Shown piece by piece: positions 24,134 to 36,145 of a stretch of 64,000 bases of DNA. Each line of letters starts with the position of its first letter. The stretch's first letter is position 1. The position numbers and the translations under genes were made by a program. The notes beneath the pieces were generated by a model that made no database searches, had not been told where the DNA came from, and worked only from the letters and a program-made list of their open reading frames with translations. Origin of the DNA: Morella rubra (taxonomy: Eukaryota > Streptophyta > Magnoliopsida > Fagales > Myricaceae); the NCBI GenBank assembly GCA_003952965.2, contig CM025850.1, positions 23,058,997 through 23,122,996 on the forward strand. Direction: 5' to 3'.

Positions 24134-27100
24134 TGTCATACCCCCCCGATTTCCATAGTGGAAAAAAGAAATACTAGATGAGTTTTTTAGAGTCAGTTAC
24201 ATTGAACCTTATACTTGAATTGAGTTTTTGTGTCACGTTTGTTGCGAGTATTAGTCTAAGCTTTTTGTGAGTAAGAGTGGCTATTGCGGGTTACGGCCGT
24301 CTTACCTATGGTCTAGACAAGGAAAAAGTCCTTGCGATGTTTTATAGACTATTATTAAATATTAGAGAAACGCGAGGAAATGGATTTAAATATATATATA
24401 TACAAAAATTAAGCAGAAGAAAATGGAAGTCAAGTTAGCAGACATTCTAAAGCAACACAAACGGTATACTGGCTCTCTCACGATATTGAAAATTTTCTAG
24501 AGAAAGCAAACAACAACAAAGTACTGGTCGGGATTAGGGTATTCGGCATTTAGGTAATAAGTATAACATAATAATCTCTAACCCTTGTTGTATTTTACAC
24601 AGCACAAAACATATAAGAAAGAAATTCAACAACACATCTAAAGGGTCTTCACCTTCTTCATAGAGAGGCGTGGGTCAATCCACCTCGACCTGTTGGCGTG
24701 GTTCTCTCCACGGGGCCATTTCGGGAAAACTCCAGCGGTTAGGTCCCGTCGACTAAGGTCTGGGATGAAGTTACACATACCTCCAAGCTCGGTCACAGGG
24801 CCAACGTGAGATGACCACATGGGTATCCATTTCATTAGGTTTACAGTGTCAAGATATCGACTGACTTAATGGACATACAAGGGCGTGTATTAAGCACTCA
24901 CGTGGGGTGTGGGGATGTAATACATATTAAAGTGTAGTCAATGTCTAATCAGATCCATAGAATGGAGAAATATATGATGAGATTGTATGCAGTTGAGCAT
25001 AGATCACGTGCGTATATTAATTACCAGTATATACAAGCAACTGAGCACTTGGTATGCAGCACTTCTTTTTTTTATTGGCACCTTCTTTCAGATTATTGAT
25101 TCACCGTGGTTGGTTTCGTGAGTTCAATTCCCACTTGCACTGTAGGATGTCCTGATTCCGTGTTTCAGGATGGTAAAGGTCTCTTGCTTCTAGCCTCGGG
25201 CGATACTACCGGTAGTGATGATTGCCTTCTCCAAATGATTGGTACCGTCACCCTATAACATTCTAAGTGTCATATCCTTTACGTTTTATGCACATTGCTA
25301 TGAAAGCACTTGATATGCAAAATCTAACTTCATTATATTTTCCAATCTATCCAATCATTCCTCTTGCAAAGCATAATATATCAACATGTATTTATTTCTG
25401 AACATTAATATCATGTAAATAATTGAATTACTTTCAATATCAAGAAATAAACTAATTTATTATAGTCAACATAGTCAAGATCCAAGTTTCAAAATCCAAG
25501 TCCAATATGGACTCACTTGGCTTGTGGTATAGGCCACTTCTGACTGGTCAGTGGCTGAGATGAGCCACTTATATGTCGTGTCAAAAAGCAACTAAAGGCC
25601 AAGCATGTGGGCCTTCAAAAAAGCAATAATGGGGTCCAACGGTAGTCAAACTTTGGGTTCCCCACTCCGCCAAGCCTTGGCCAGAAACAGACATTAGAGC
25701 TCTAATCAATACAGGCTGGAAAATAAGCCAGATTTCGAAATTAATCAAAAACCCGTTTTAGCAAAAACCAGGTTTTTATATTAAGTGTCAAAATTCCCAG
25801 TTTCAATTGCCAAAATTTTAATGTTGACTCTTATTGTTTTATGTCAAAATTCCATTTAAAGGTCTTTTTCTTTATAAAATAAAAACGTATTATCAGAATG
25901 ATAGCTAAATAGGCAGTTTGACCTAATTTAAGCATCTTCTATTCCAGATACATTTGCACCAATCATCTAGATGCTCTCTAACTTTGAATAGTAATAATGG
26001 ATACAAGTAAATACACAAATTTCTAAAATCATCAAAGTGCGTAAAGAGAACCGAATCTCCAATGATTTCTTAGTTGTTCAAATCTTCACATTACCAAATA
26101 TTTTCATATCACTTTGAGGTTCTAGTTCAATATTTGCTTTTACTACTAAAAACTCAAGATCAACACCATTAACATGCAATTACCCTTACTTATCATCTCT
26201 TCGGCTTGATATCGAATCTCATTGAAACATATTGGCTCTAAAACTCAAGACAACATCAAAGCAGCTGGATTTGAATAAATCCAGATTTCAAATTCCTCAA
26301 TCACTCTTTGGATTACAATACGCTAAATCTTCCTACTCTTCTCTCTTCCAAATTTCTCCAAAATCCTCTAACATCCCTATCTCTAAGGATGCGACAGCTC
26401 CACGTGAGGAAACCTCCCACACTTAACTTGTTTCTTATACTAGTCTGGAACTAGGGTTAAATGTGGGTTATGATTATTTGGCCATAGGTTAAGATGGACA
26501 TGATCTGCCGCACACTAGATTAGGAGTCTCCGCAACGCTTTCAGCAATGTGGCTATGGCCGGCATAGGAGGGAAGTGTTATGTGTTTTGGAGATTTACGA
26601 TTGTATGATTTACTAAATGTCTAATGGCTTGACAAGGAGGTGTGACTTGTTATGGGCCAAGCTGGTCGTGGGCTGAGAGAGGCTCCACAAATTGTTTTTA
26701 GCCAACATCTATGCAATCTAAGCCCAATATTAATAAATTCCGGAAGAAAATGATCAACAGGCACACAATCATTCAAATGTAGGTCATATTAACTAGAACT
26801 GGAACAACTGTCAAGCAAATTGGGATTAGGTTCTAGAGGATTGGGAAACGCTTTATGGCAAAATCGTTTTTAGCATATAAATATTTATAAAATTAATTAG
26901 GACATGAGATGATAAATGGTTATCATAAAAGAGCTTCAAAGAAATGGAATGAGGATATTTTATCATATTTTTTAGATTATAAGCTATTTCTAAGTATTAC
27001 CACTATTATATTAATAAAATTATAATCGAAAATAATATTATAAATATTAACATCATACTTATAAGGAAATTAAGTTCATCATTAATATTTGAGGGTTAGC

Positions 27101-28800
27101 GTGTTAAATATGATTAAGCGCGACATTGACTGGTCCTTTTGGTCAGCAAGTTGGCTAGCGTCTGTCCTTGGTCGTTACAGATTTTGATCCCGCTTGATAT
27201 TTTCAATCTTTGCCCAAAAAAGTTTTTACAACGTTTTGACAAAAAAATTTATGTGCTTCAAGTATTTTTATATCATAATAATCCTCAAACCTTATTATTT
27301 TTAGGATTGGTTTTTTTGATATTAGAATTTTTAGATGTAAAAAATGGGTTTTCGATTTATTCAGTAAAAAAATTTTAGTACAGCGGTGAAGCTTTTAATG
27401 TTAGCGATTACCAAGGTACGAGACTGTAGTGTATATAATCTTTTGAATTTTGACGTTGCTTCGATGTTCCCTATAGCGGTGACACTTATACTAGAACTTA
27501 CGTGTTCTTATGTTAAGTGTTGACATGGCATCCTGAAAGTATTTTAACCAAGGGTTTTTTTTTTTGGGTTTTTATTTTTCAATTATAAACTAAGAAACTT
27601 TTATCAGACAAATACTTGCCTAGTACAAAGGCTAAATTGGTTTCAAGACGATAAAAAGGTTATTAATTACTTTTGATTTGATTTTGTTTATTTAACAAAA
27701 AATAAAAGATATTACACCCTTAACCAAATAATACCTATAAACACCCTTGTGAACTTTTACACCAAAGTTGATCGGTGAGATTTAGAATATTCAAATAGCA
27801 TATCTAGCTCGATATCAATTAAGGCATAGTAGTAAGTTTTCGAAGAGCTTTACCAGGCGGGCCAATGAGACCAATCTACACACTTAATTCAAAGGAAATT
27901 TTATTCTGACTTTGAACGTATTACAAATGTCATTTATTGGTCTGACTAGTAATATCTTATCACATTTTAGCCCTAAAATACTAAAATGATCCAATTTCCC
28001 TTGTCATAATCGGGAATTTATTTTTAGTCACTAGGTTTACATATCGTTTCAACTTAATCCGGAATTTTATAATGAAAATTTGTCCTTAGTTTACACTTTT
28101 ATAAAGGTCTCCGTTTCTCTCTCGTCTCAGTTATATAATCCTTCCAAATTCACTTTCTCTTTCGTACCTTACATGAAGGAATAGAAGAGGGGAGGAGCAT
28201 ACAAGGATTGTGCGTGCAGGAAAGTTTAGGTGATTTTCGTGACGATTTGTTCAGCTTGTTAGGCATCAATGAAGGAGAAAAGATCAGTTAGTTGTTCTAC
28301 AACACGTTCCGTGTGCCTTGATACGGTCTTTAGGGTTTTAGCTGATTGTATAGATTGGAGCATGATTTTGCTGGAGTTTGATGATGAAATTTATTTGTTT
28401 TGTTGATAAATCATGAATTCATAAATGCAGTTTTTTCATTTGTTTGGATGCTCTAATTTTTCAAACATTGGGGTTTGTTGTACATTTGAAATGAAATCTA
28501 AAGAAATGGTTTGGCCGAATACCAAAATCATGTTGTTGGTCTCATATATATAACCATTTACAGTATTTGAGTATGTTACAAATCTTATGCTAAATTACAA
28601 ATTCAAAATACATGATAACCCCAACGGTTGAGTTTCAAAATGTTATAAATCTGCTATGAATCTTTATCTATTGTTGTAGACGTTGATTGCACTTGAACTA
28701 CTTTATGTTGCTGCACTGTTGTAGAAGAAACTTGAGGAGCTTCATATATATATATATAGTTGTACGTTATTCTCAGTCAAGAACATAATTTAAATATTTC
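24134..28800. other. Decayed repeat block, partly LTR-like
   Basis: The block begins TGTCATACCCC, a start typical of plant Ty3/gypsy LTRs. The segment 25080-25260 is related by eye to 43400-43640, sharing TCGGTACCATCAC-like and adjacent words. The rest to 28.8 kb has no coding frame I recognise. Limits, family and orientation of the presumed LTR are uncertain, and it looks old. Confidence 0.4.
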
Positions 28801-28811
28801 TTCTATGCAGC

Positions 28812-29265
28812 ATGGCTTCCTCATCTTCCCTCAATGCCAGCGGAGCTCACGCGTCAGTGCTATTTCGCTATGGAATAGCATCGCTAAAGATTTCATAGGC
28901 GAACTCTAATCCTTGAAGACATTTCTTTGGGTGCACGAAGTGGAACAAAATATCTGTGAGTTATTTAATTACCCTATGTTTGGGCTTATAATTGTTCTCA
29001 TGTGTCATTTTTGAGTTATTTAATTACCCACTATTTTTGCATCTATTATAAAAAAACAAGGGTTGTGAAACTATTTTTCTTGGTATGATCCTTGCACTTG
29101 CCCCCGTAGAAAGAAGATTGGGTTGTTGTTGATGAAGAACATAAAGGCTCTGCAAAACGAGGGTTTCAGAACTGGAGATTACTGTCAAAAGGCTTAAATA
29201 TATGCTAGGGCTCTTTTGGATAACCATTGATGTCATGGCTGTGGAGCACAACAACGTAGTCAGTG
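28812..29265 (+). pseudogene. Broken GRF zinc-finger protein gene (At4g04775-like)
   Basis: The frame starts MASSSSLNASGAHASVLF at 28812. The next part resembles the GRF zinc finger, whose consensus is CxCG, then NxGRxFxxC, then CxFFxWxD. Here the first Cys-x-Cys-Gly is changed to FRYG, while RHFFGC is kept. Two in-frame stops (TAG about 28893 and TGA near 28914) break it. After a probable intron, WYDPCTCPRRKKIGLLL appears near 29083-29130, then, in another frame, SELEITVKRLKYMLGLFWIT, a short coiled coil running into a hydrophobic helix. That order is the usual one in this family. Such genes are often found beside plant transposons; their role is unknown. It is probably non-functional. Confidence 0.65.
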
Positions 29266-30619
29266 GTTATGTAAATCCCTCTAATGTAATATGTTATGTT
29301 GTTGTGACTGTGGTGTCATTGTTACGGTATATTGATGTGCATGTTCTATTTTAGTGACAATATGCTGTCATTTTTTGTGGATGACTGTAATTGGCAGCAT
29401 TGATGTGTACTATTTTAGTGACAATAGGTTGTCATATTTTTTGGATGAATGTAAATGGCAGCGCACTATTATGCGGATTGTTGTACCTAATATTTAAGTC
29501 TCTATAAAATTTGATTGCCTCTTGGCTATCGATCTATTCAGAATTTTGTCATTTGAAATGTGTCATGTTTTTTGTTGATCCTATATGTGAAATTACAAGG
29601 AGAAAGAATGAATGATTGTGGGGGAAATCATCTGTTATTGTTTTGACTGAATACACATCAGTTGTTGTTCTGTGAGAACATCGGGAGCACTTACATATGT
29701 TGGTGACGAGTAATATTTCAATCCTGAAAGAAAGTGGATCAAATGTAAAATCTGGAATTAAGAAGGATAAAATGACTACAAACCAACTGTCAAGTTTCTA
29801 TTGAAAATGACAAATTGTTCAGAAGTCATTTGTGATACCCCTCACTTTTTGGAAAACTTTTGAGATTCTTGTGTTAAGTTTTTCCTTATATACTTTAGTA
29901 ATTGTGTTTCTTTTCCTTAGTATTTATTTTATTTTCAAATTCAATGTTCTTAGTGTTGATTAGTTTTTTTAATTTATTATTTGCTTGTAGGAAATTGTTC
30001 CTTTAATTTTTAATCTTGAATTAATATCACTATTTTATTTGATGTACACGGTTTAACTTGCATAATTGACTTGAGTTAATTTCCCCCTAATATTTTAAAT
30101 TAATTTGGTTAATTTATAGTATATGTCCGAATTTCCCTTGGTCAAATATTTTATTTTTACCTATGTTTTAATAATTCTCTTTTCTTATATCATTGTGATG
30201 CTTTGATCTAATTTGATTTTAATTATCTCATGCACTTGATTTTTTTTAATTGTGCTTAATTATTACATTGCATTGCATTTGGAGCTAGGGTGTTCTAAAT
30301 TTAGACTTGGACCTTGGAAGATAGCTTGGGCCGAAGCCCATGAGGCCATGGAGGCCTAAAATCCAACCAAGCCCAGCAGTATCTACCCTTGGCCGGCCTC
30401 ATTAATGTGAGATTTTTTAAATCTTGCCTTTTTGACAAGTGTAAAAATCTCTCTTTTCTAAATGGTGGCTACCCAATGGTTATGTTTGCTTGTGGTGGTC
30501 AATGTTTTCTAATGATTATGTCCCTCATTAATGTAGGTTGTCCTTAGGTAGAGTAAAAAGATGACAAAAAAAGAGATTTGGTATTTAAGCCATGAGACTC
30601 ACGGCAAAGGCATTGCCAT

Positions 30620-30780
30620 GAGTCAGTGAGAAGGGAGGGAAGAAGAGAAAGAGAGAGAAGAAAAAAGTGAGAAAAGAAAGAAAAAAGAGAGAAAGAAGGA
30701 AAGAAGGAAGAAGAATGACCAAGAACAGTAAGAGAAAAAGGAAGAAAAGAGGAGAAAAGAAGGAGCACTTCAAGCTAGGT
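30620..30780. repeat. Polypurine tract
   Basis: About 160 bases are almost all A and G on the plus strand, made of GAAG, GAGA and AAGAA units. Long frames on either strand here are composition artefacts. Such tracts can adopt triplex structures, but no role is evident. Confidence 0.85.
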
Positions 30781-30859
30781 AAGGTAGTTTTTGTGCAAAT
30801 GAGTTGGGTTAAAATGGTGTTTTTCATGCATATGAGTTGTTTTTTTTCATGCGTATGAG

Positions 30860-31195
30860 TGGTTGTGGCTCTTGCGAGGAGGCAGGGGTGGCCTCGGGTG
30901 TTTTTCGAGTGTGATGCTCTTGTTTTGTGTAAGGAGGTTCTTTCTCCTGGACGGCCTATGTGCTGGACTATTGCTTCTACGGTGGAGAGTATCAGGGCTG
31001 CGCTTGGAGCTTTTTTGGAGTGGAAGATTGCATGGGTCCCCTCGTTGTATAGGTTGGCTCATTTACTCGCTAAATGGGCTGCAAGTTTGGGTCGTTTCAG
31101 TTGTCTTTCGCTTTCTGGTATCCCCGAGCATATCCGGTGCTGTGATATGCGTTTTGTTTCTCATTTCCCTTAATATTATGAGTTTATTCAGCAAA
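30860..31195 (+). mobile_element. LINE 3' scrap with RNase H-like domain
   Basis: The plus-strand frame 30859-31173 reads GWPRVFFECDALVLCKEVL, then WTIASTVESIRAAL and later RLAHLLAKWAASLG. This is the end of the RVT_3/RNase H-like domain that follows reverse transcriptase in many plant LINEs. It is followed by TTTATTCAGCAAAAAAAAG, a typical LINE tail. Only the last third of the domain is left, as expected of a 5'-truncated insertion. A target duplication was not found. Confidence 0.65.
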
Positions 31196-32587
31196 AAAAA
31201 GAGAGAGTTGCTGTTTGAATTAATATTAAGGTCTAGCCATTAGATGCAAGAAAAAATGGTGTAATGTTTGCTTGTTAAAAGAGCGTGATTTTTCTAATGT
31301 TTTTGGATTGAAATGGTTGTTGTGCATGTATGATATAATCTAAAGGGTTTGTAAGTCACATCAGTGGCCAAAGCAACGATTTTAGTGAGACAAGAGGTCA
31401 CGGGTTGGCCAAGGATGTTGCTGGAAGTCTTGCATGTCATTCCTAATGCACTTGTGATGTATATCTCTTAAGTTTGTTGCAAAATAACATGAAATGGAAC
31501 CCTTGATGATGGCGAATGACATGTTTATAATTTGGTGAAGGAATGGCAAAAAAGGCATGGAAAGGGAGCTTAAAAGGTTAAGGATGAGTTACAAGTTGAA
31601 TATACCCAAAAAAAAAAAAAACTACAAGTTGAATATTCACATGCCTGACTTGTGTGAGGATTTGAAATTGATTCTGTTTGCATGCGTGTTTTTGCTATTT
31701 TCTCACAAATGTGTGCTGTGATTTCACTTGTATGAGTAAGGTGAGTGGATCATGGATTTATAAGCTTGTTGATGTAAGATCTATAACATGCAAGTGATTA
31801 TTTTAGGGTTTTACTTAGAAATATGCTTGCTGTCCAAAATGACCTAAGATGCCTTTGGATTTTTTGCATGAAACTTTTCAGATATGTTGTATGAGGTCTC
31901 AGTACATCCCAACAAAAATTTCAGCTCAAAATGATGTGGGAAGGGTCAAATGCCCCTGGAGTTCTTTAAGGGCAGTTTCGGCATTTCTAGTGAAACATTA
32001 AAGTAAAACTATCCAAATGGGAAAAATAAGTTTGTGGTTGTGTAGAGAATGAAAAATGGATGGGGGAGCCCAAAATTGGAGCCAATCCGAATAGTTTTAC
32101 AGGTCAAATCACAAAGCCTGTTTAGTGGCCTAAATGGACATCAAGCCCAATAACCCTGAATGAGCCCAATAAGTTTCAAAACCTTAAGAGTAGACTCAAT
32201 AGGGTCCAAGAAGGCCCAAATCCATGGACTTCAGTGAAGACTTAATATTTAATAATGATCCACATGTTTAATGAATAAATAAGTCCTATAAAAAGAAAAA
32301 GATTATTAGTCCATAATAAAAAGAAAAAAGGTTATGAACTTAGAACTTAAGTGAATGGCTCGTAATTGAGATAGTATTCGAACTTGAATTTACTCAAGCA
32401 TTTAATTTCGCTCAAGTACTTTTTTGATTATTTCATTTAAATTATTGCAATGTATGTTTGAATTTCTCCTATGTGCAATATTTGAATATCAATTGCATTC
32501 ATGACTGGAGAGGAAAAACAAGTGTGGGATACAAGTCTACGAGGTGATTCCCGAAGTAAGGGTGATGATACGGGCACATTGGGAGAG

Positions 32588-34250
32588 TGCAACCCTCCAC
32601 TACAGGGAGTGGGTGAATTGAGTTTTAATAAAAATTAAAGCTTTTTCAATAACCAACTCAAAACAAAACAATTCATATAATAAAAGCACACCGCAATAAA
32701 AGAGACGCAATAAATAATAGAAAGTAAAAGGGTAGAGAGATAACACTGATATTTTTAGATGGTTCGCCAAGACTTGCCTACATCCACCTCCAAAGCTATG
32801 TCCTTCCTTGGGCTTTCTTCACTATAATCCAATAGTAATTACACTTAGCTTTCGAGTGCTAAGTAACCGTTATAAGCGTTTTGTGAGGTCATGCTTCAAC
32901 TCTTACAACAAAATCCCATACTCAAGGAGAGATTTCTTTTATCTTCATGGGTAGGCCCAAGTGTTTTCTCGCATTTTAATATTTTATAAAGGATCGATGA
33001 AAGAAGTAATAAAGAATAACTCTTAAAACTTGATGTGCAAATACAAGACACAACAATGAGAAAGAAAATAAGATCAAAGAATGAAAGCAGAGTAATGGTA
33101 GTGGCAACTGTATCTTTCTTGGATCTGTGAAAATTTTTTTTGTTCAAGCTCTTTCTCTTTTTGTAGGCTAAGGCAAGAATGATGATACAATAGGCAACCT
33201 TTTCTCTCCATCTTGATCCATTTATAAGCCTTTTATCTTGGGTGGTCTCTAAGGACTTTATTGTGCCGTTGGAGAGGTGTCCTTAGTGTAATGATGACTT
33301 AAATCAGAGCTGACATCGTTTTAAAGAAATCTGCAATTTCGCAACATGTGTCAACACTGTTTCTATGTATCGACACCATCTTCAAGTCTGAAACTTGGCT
33401 CTCTGGTGTCTGTGGCATGTGTTGACACTATCTTTACATGTGTTGACACCATCAAAACAATTTTTTGGTGCCCGTGCAATGTGTCGACACCCTCAAAATA
33501 GCTATCTAGAGTCAGTGCGATGTGTTGTTACTATTTTGACCAAGTGTCGACACCATCAATGCTAGAGATAGTTCTCAGCCATGTGATAAGGTAGTTTTAA
33601 TTCCAAAACATCTTGAAGTCTTACAATAGACAATGTGAGTGTTTTAGCTTTAAGCAATTCGTTTTAATGCACATTTAGGACCATACAAGAATGCGAGAGA
33701 CTCAATCCTTTTGAGATAGACTAATAGAATAGAACATTGACTGTTTGCGATTTAAAAATACTCCAAAGCGTATTATATTAGTTTGTTATCATCAAAATCG
33801 AAATGGATTGCTCAAGGAATACCCCTTGGGCTAACAATCTCCCCATTTTTGATAATGACAAACCATATACGAGAAAATTTATTTGCTATAAGAAAAAAAA
33901 AGGCTCCCCCTAAGAACAAGCGGGAGTTTTCCAAAAGATTAGCGCTAGGAGCTTTAAGATTTTAGAAAAAATATGCAAGAGTTCCTTTTGTAAATGGAGG
34001 TTCCCAAAAATACTAAACAAGTCAAAAAACATTTCTATAATCAACCTTCACACTTCTCAAACTTCATAATGAATTATCAGAACTCAAACACTTCAATACT
34101 CAAGATGTAAAGAGTTGAAATACTACCTTGCGCAAGCTTTCCAGATTTTGCAATGGGAAGCACAAGTATATAATAAAGTCTGAATGTATACTTATAAGCA
34201 TCAATAAGCAATAGTAATCTCAAGACATTCACATAAAGTCTGAATGCATT
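32588..34250 (-). mobile_element. Copia element 3' end: LTR plus flanking internal remnant
   Basis: On the minus strand the order is internal remnant (34250-33851), polypurine tract AAATGGGGAGAT (about 33848-33837), then an LTR starting TGTTAGCCC at 33836 and running to about 32588. The LTR ends with the AATTCACCCAC wording common to plant copia elements. The inner side carries GGGGGAGCCT-like wording near 33905, typical just upstream of the tract in SIRE-like elements. Only the 3' part is present, the other LTR is missing, and many breaks are likely. It is a relative of the four solo LTRs but a different family. Confidence 0.65.
33330..33565. repeat. Cluster of GTGTCGACACC-type palindromes in a copia LTR
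   Basis: About six copies of a short unit built on TGTCGACACCATC or its diverged form TGTTGACACC lie here, spaced 25-60 bases apart. The core GTCGAC is self-complementary. The placement is in the middle of the LTR, as in the unrelated-looking solo LTR family of this window. Confidence 0.7.
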
Positions 34251-34510
34251 CTTAGGCTCCGATTGTTTCGATGTAAAGTTATAAAGTAAAGTAGTTTCAA
34301 GTGAATTTTGTTTTAGTAAAATACTTTAGTTTTCAATATTTGGTAATCTCATATGATTAGTAAACTTGATTCTTAATATAAGTATGAAATTAATTAAAAA
34401 TAACGTATGTAACAACTGAATAATATGTTTTTCAAAAAATAAAAAAATACTTTTTAGAAAATTAAAATTATTGTTCAAATTATTTCAAAAAACTAAATTA
34501 TTTTTCCATA
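34251..34510. other. AT-rich stretch, possible MITE fragment
   Basis: It begins AGGCTCCGATTGTTTCGATG, wording seen at the ends of common tree-genome MITEs, but no matching inverted end could be found. The remainder is A and T rich and non-coding. It separates the copia end from the CACTA-like unit. Confidence 0.3.
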
Positions 34511-34514
34511 AACC

Positions 34515-35945
34515 ACGTCCGCAAGGTATTCATGGTTGACAAGAGCCAAAACGTCACATATTGGTAACTTAAAACATTCGTTAGCATCTGCGAATGCGTC
34601 TGAACGTTATGGGAAATCGTGTGCACATGATTTGGGTGACAAAACACTGTTGTCACCCATCGGTCACGCAATTCATATCGTCACAAAAGTTGCATACCCG
34701 TCCACACGGTATAACAAAACGTTCGAACGACTGGGATAGTCTACACATGATTGACAGATGTCATTGTCAAACGCTCGTGGAGAATATCTGTTAGAGTCCG
34801 TCCCCTGGATGCTTGGTAAATTTCGGCTAACGCTGGTACTCCATGTTGCACGTTCCAGTCGTCTTACCGTCCGCACGGATTCATATATCTAAACAACATT
34901 ATTTCGAGAAGATTTTATGTAACCATTCACGATTTGCAATTGAATGCTTAGGAATCTGATTGGTCCACGTAGAAATGAAAACATCCGCACGGAGTGAACG
35001 TCTCGTTCGAACGGTGTGGATGGATTTTAAAAGCAAACAGAAACCATTTGAATGACATTTTCACTCGCATTCCATTTCTCTCTTTTCTCATAGAGGTGCA
35101 TTCATGTTTAGAGTCTAAAATCTAGCTCTTCAGTCCTATTTCATGGATTTCTTTCTATCCAAGTATGTTTCTCATGTTTTTATTGTGTTTTTTCGTTTAA
35201 AAATCATGCTTTTAATGTTATTTACGTAGAAAATGTCATATTAGATTTTAGCCATCACAGTTGTTTGATGGCCGATCTTTGTGTTGCTATGAATTGCGTA
35301 ATTTTGTAAGATTGTTTAGGCTATAATTTTGTAATGTTTGGTGTTGGTTTGGGGTAGTTTTAGAGGTGGGGGAGAAGGCCGGCCATGGCTGAGTCAACTC
35401 GGTCTTCTTCGCCATGACACCTCAGGATGGTTATAAGCCGTCCGGACAGATAGATTTCCATTTTCTACTGTTACTTTTCCAAACGTTGCCATTTTGGGCA
35501 TCCATGCGGATAGTACATGTATGTGTGCGGACGTCAGGTCTTTAGACACTGTCGTTTTGTCTAGGATATATACACATCTTAAGAGTTTTTAAGAGTAATT
35601 TGTTGAGGACGATTTTCCTAACGTGCGCATCTAGGTAGTTTTGCGTGTTGTTCAAACGGTTGTATTAGCGTGCGCACACCTGTTTCTTAAAACTTTGTCA
35701 TTTTATTACCCGCTCGGACGGGTTATTTGTGCGTGTGGACGTGTTCATTTATACGCTGTCGTTTTTGCTAGTATATATACACATGTTAAAAATTTATTTT
35801 TTATGAGTATTTTGTTGCGGATGGTTTTCTTACCGTGCCCATCTAGTCCCATTTCATTATATGTTCGGACTTCCTATATGTGCGTTCGGACGCTTGTTTG
35901 AATTAGATGGCGTTGTTTTGATGGATGTGCAGACGCTGTGTACGA
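34515..35945. repeat. Left array of CGTNCGNACG-like subterminal repeats
   Basis: Examples are CCGTCCGCACGGATT near 34868, CATCCGCACGG near 34983, CGTTCGAACGGTG near 35002, GCCGTCCGGAC near 35440 and GCTCGGACGGG near 35712. Copies occur in both orientations because the core is almost self-complementary. The spacing is irregular, 20-120 bases. Confidence 0.7.
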
Positions 35946-36145
35946 CCATGCGGATGGTTTATTTGTTTTTGCCTTATTTTACAGATTAAAAAATGTCTAA
36001 ACTCCACCATTCGTCATCTTCCTCATTTGTCGAGACCTCTACATAGTCGGATCCTGAGAGTCCGGAGGATTATATAACGAGAAAGGAGTAGCTGGAGCAG
36101 CAGCGGGTTGAGATTCTCAGCCGATCAGTTATTGTAGAGCATATG

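Larger units (their letters stand above)
29831..32587 (+). repeat. Probable Ty3/gypsy LTR-derived block
   Basis: It starts TGTGATACCCC and ends near CCCGAAGTAAGGGTGATGA.. about 32550, both wording seen in plant gypsy LTRs. It also contains stretches rich in GGCCC/GCCCAA at 30300-30400 and 32100-32230. No internal coding region or flanking duplication was found. A LINE scrap at 30860-31195 and a copia end at 32588 appear to interrupt or abut it. It is old and its limits are approximate. Confidence 0.45.

Noticed and set aside
30544-30858. Hydrophobic and Arg/Lys-rich frames on opposite strands
   Set aside because: They are translations of the polypurine tract and have no family.
33330-33565. 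Considered whether the spaced repeats form a CRISPR-like array
   Set aside because: The units are short palindromes at irregular spacing within an LTR of a plant genome; there are no cas genes and no regular spacers.
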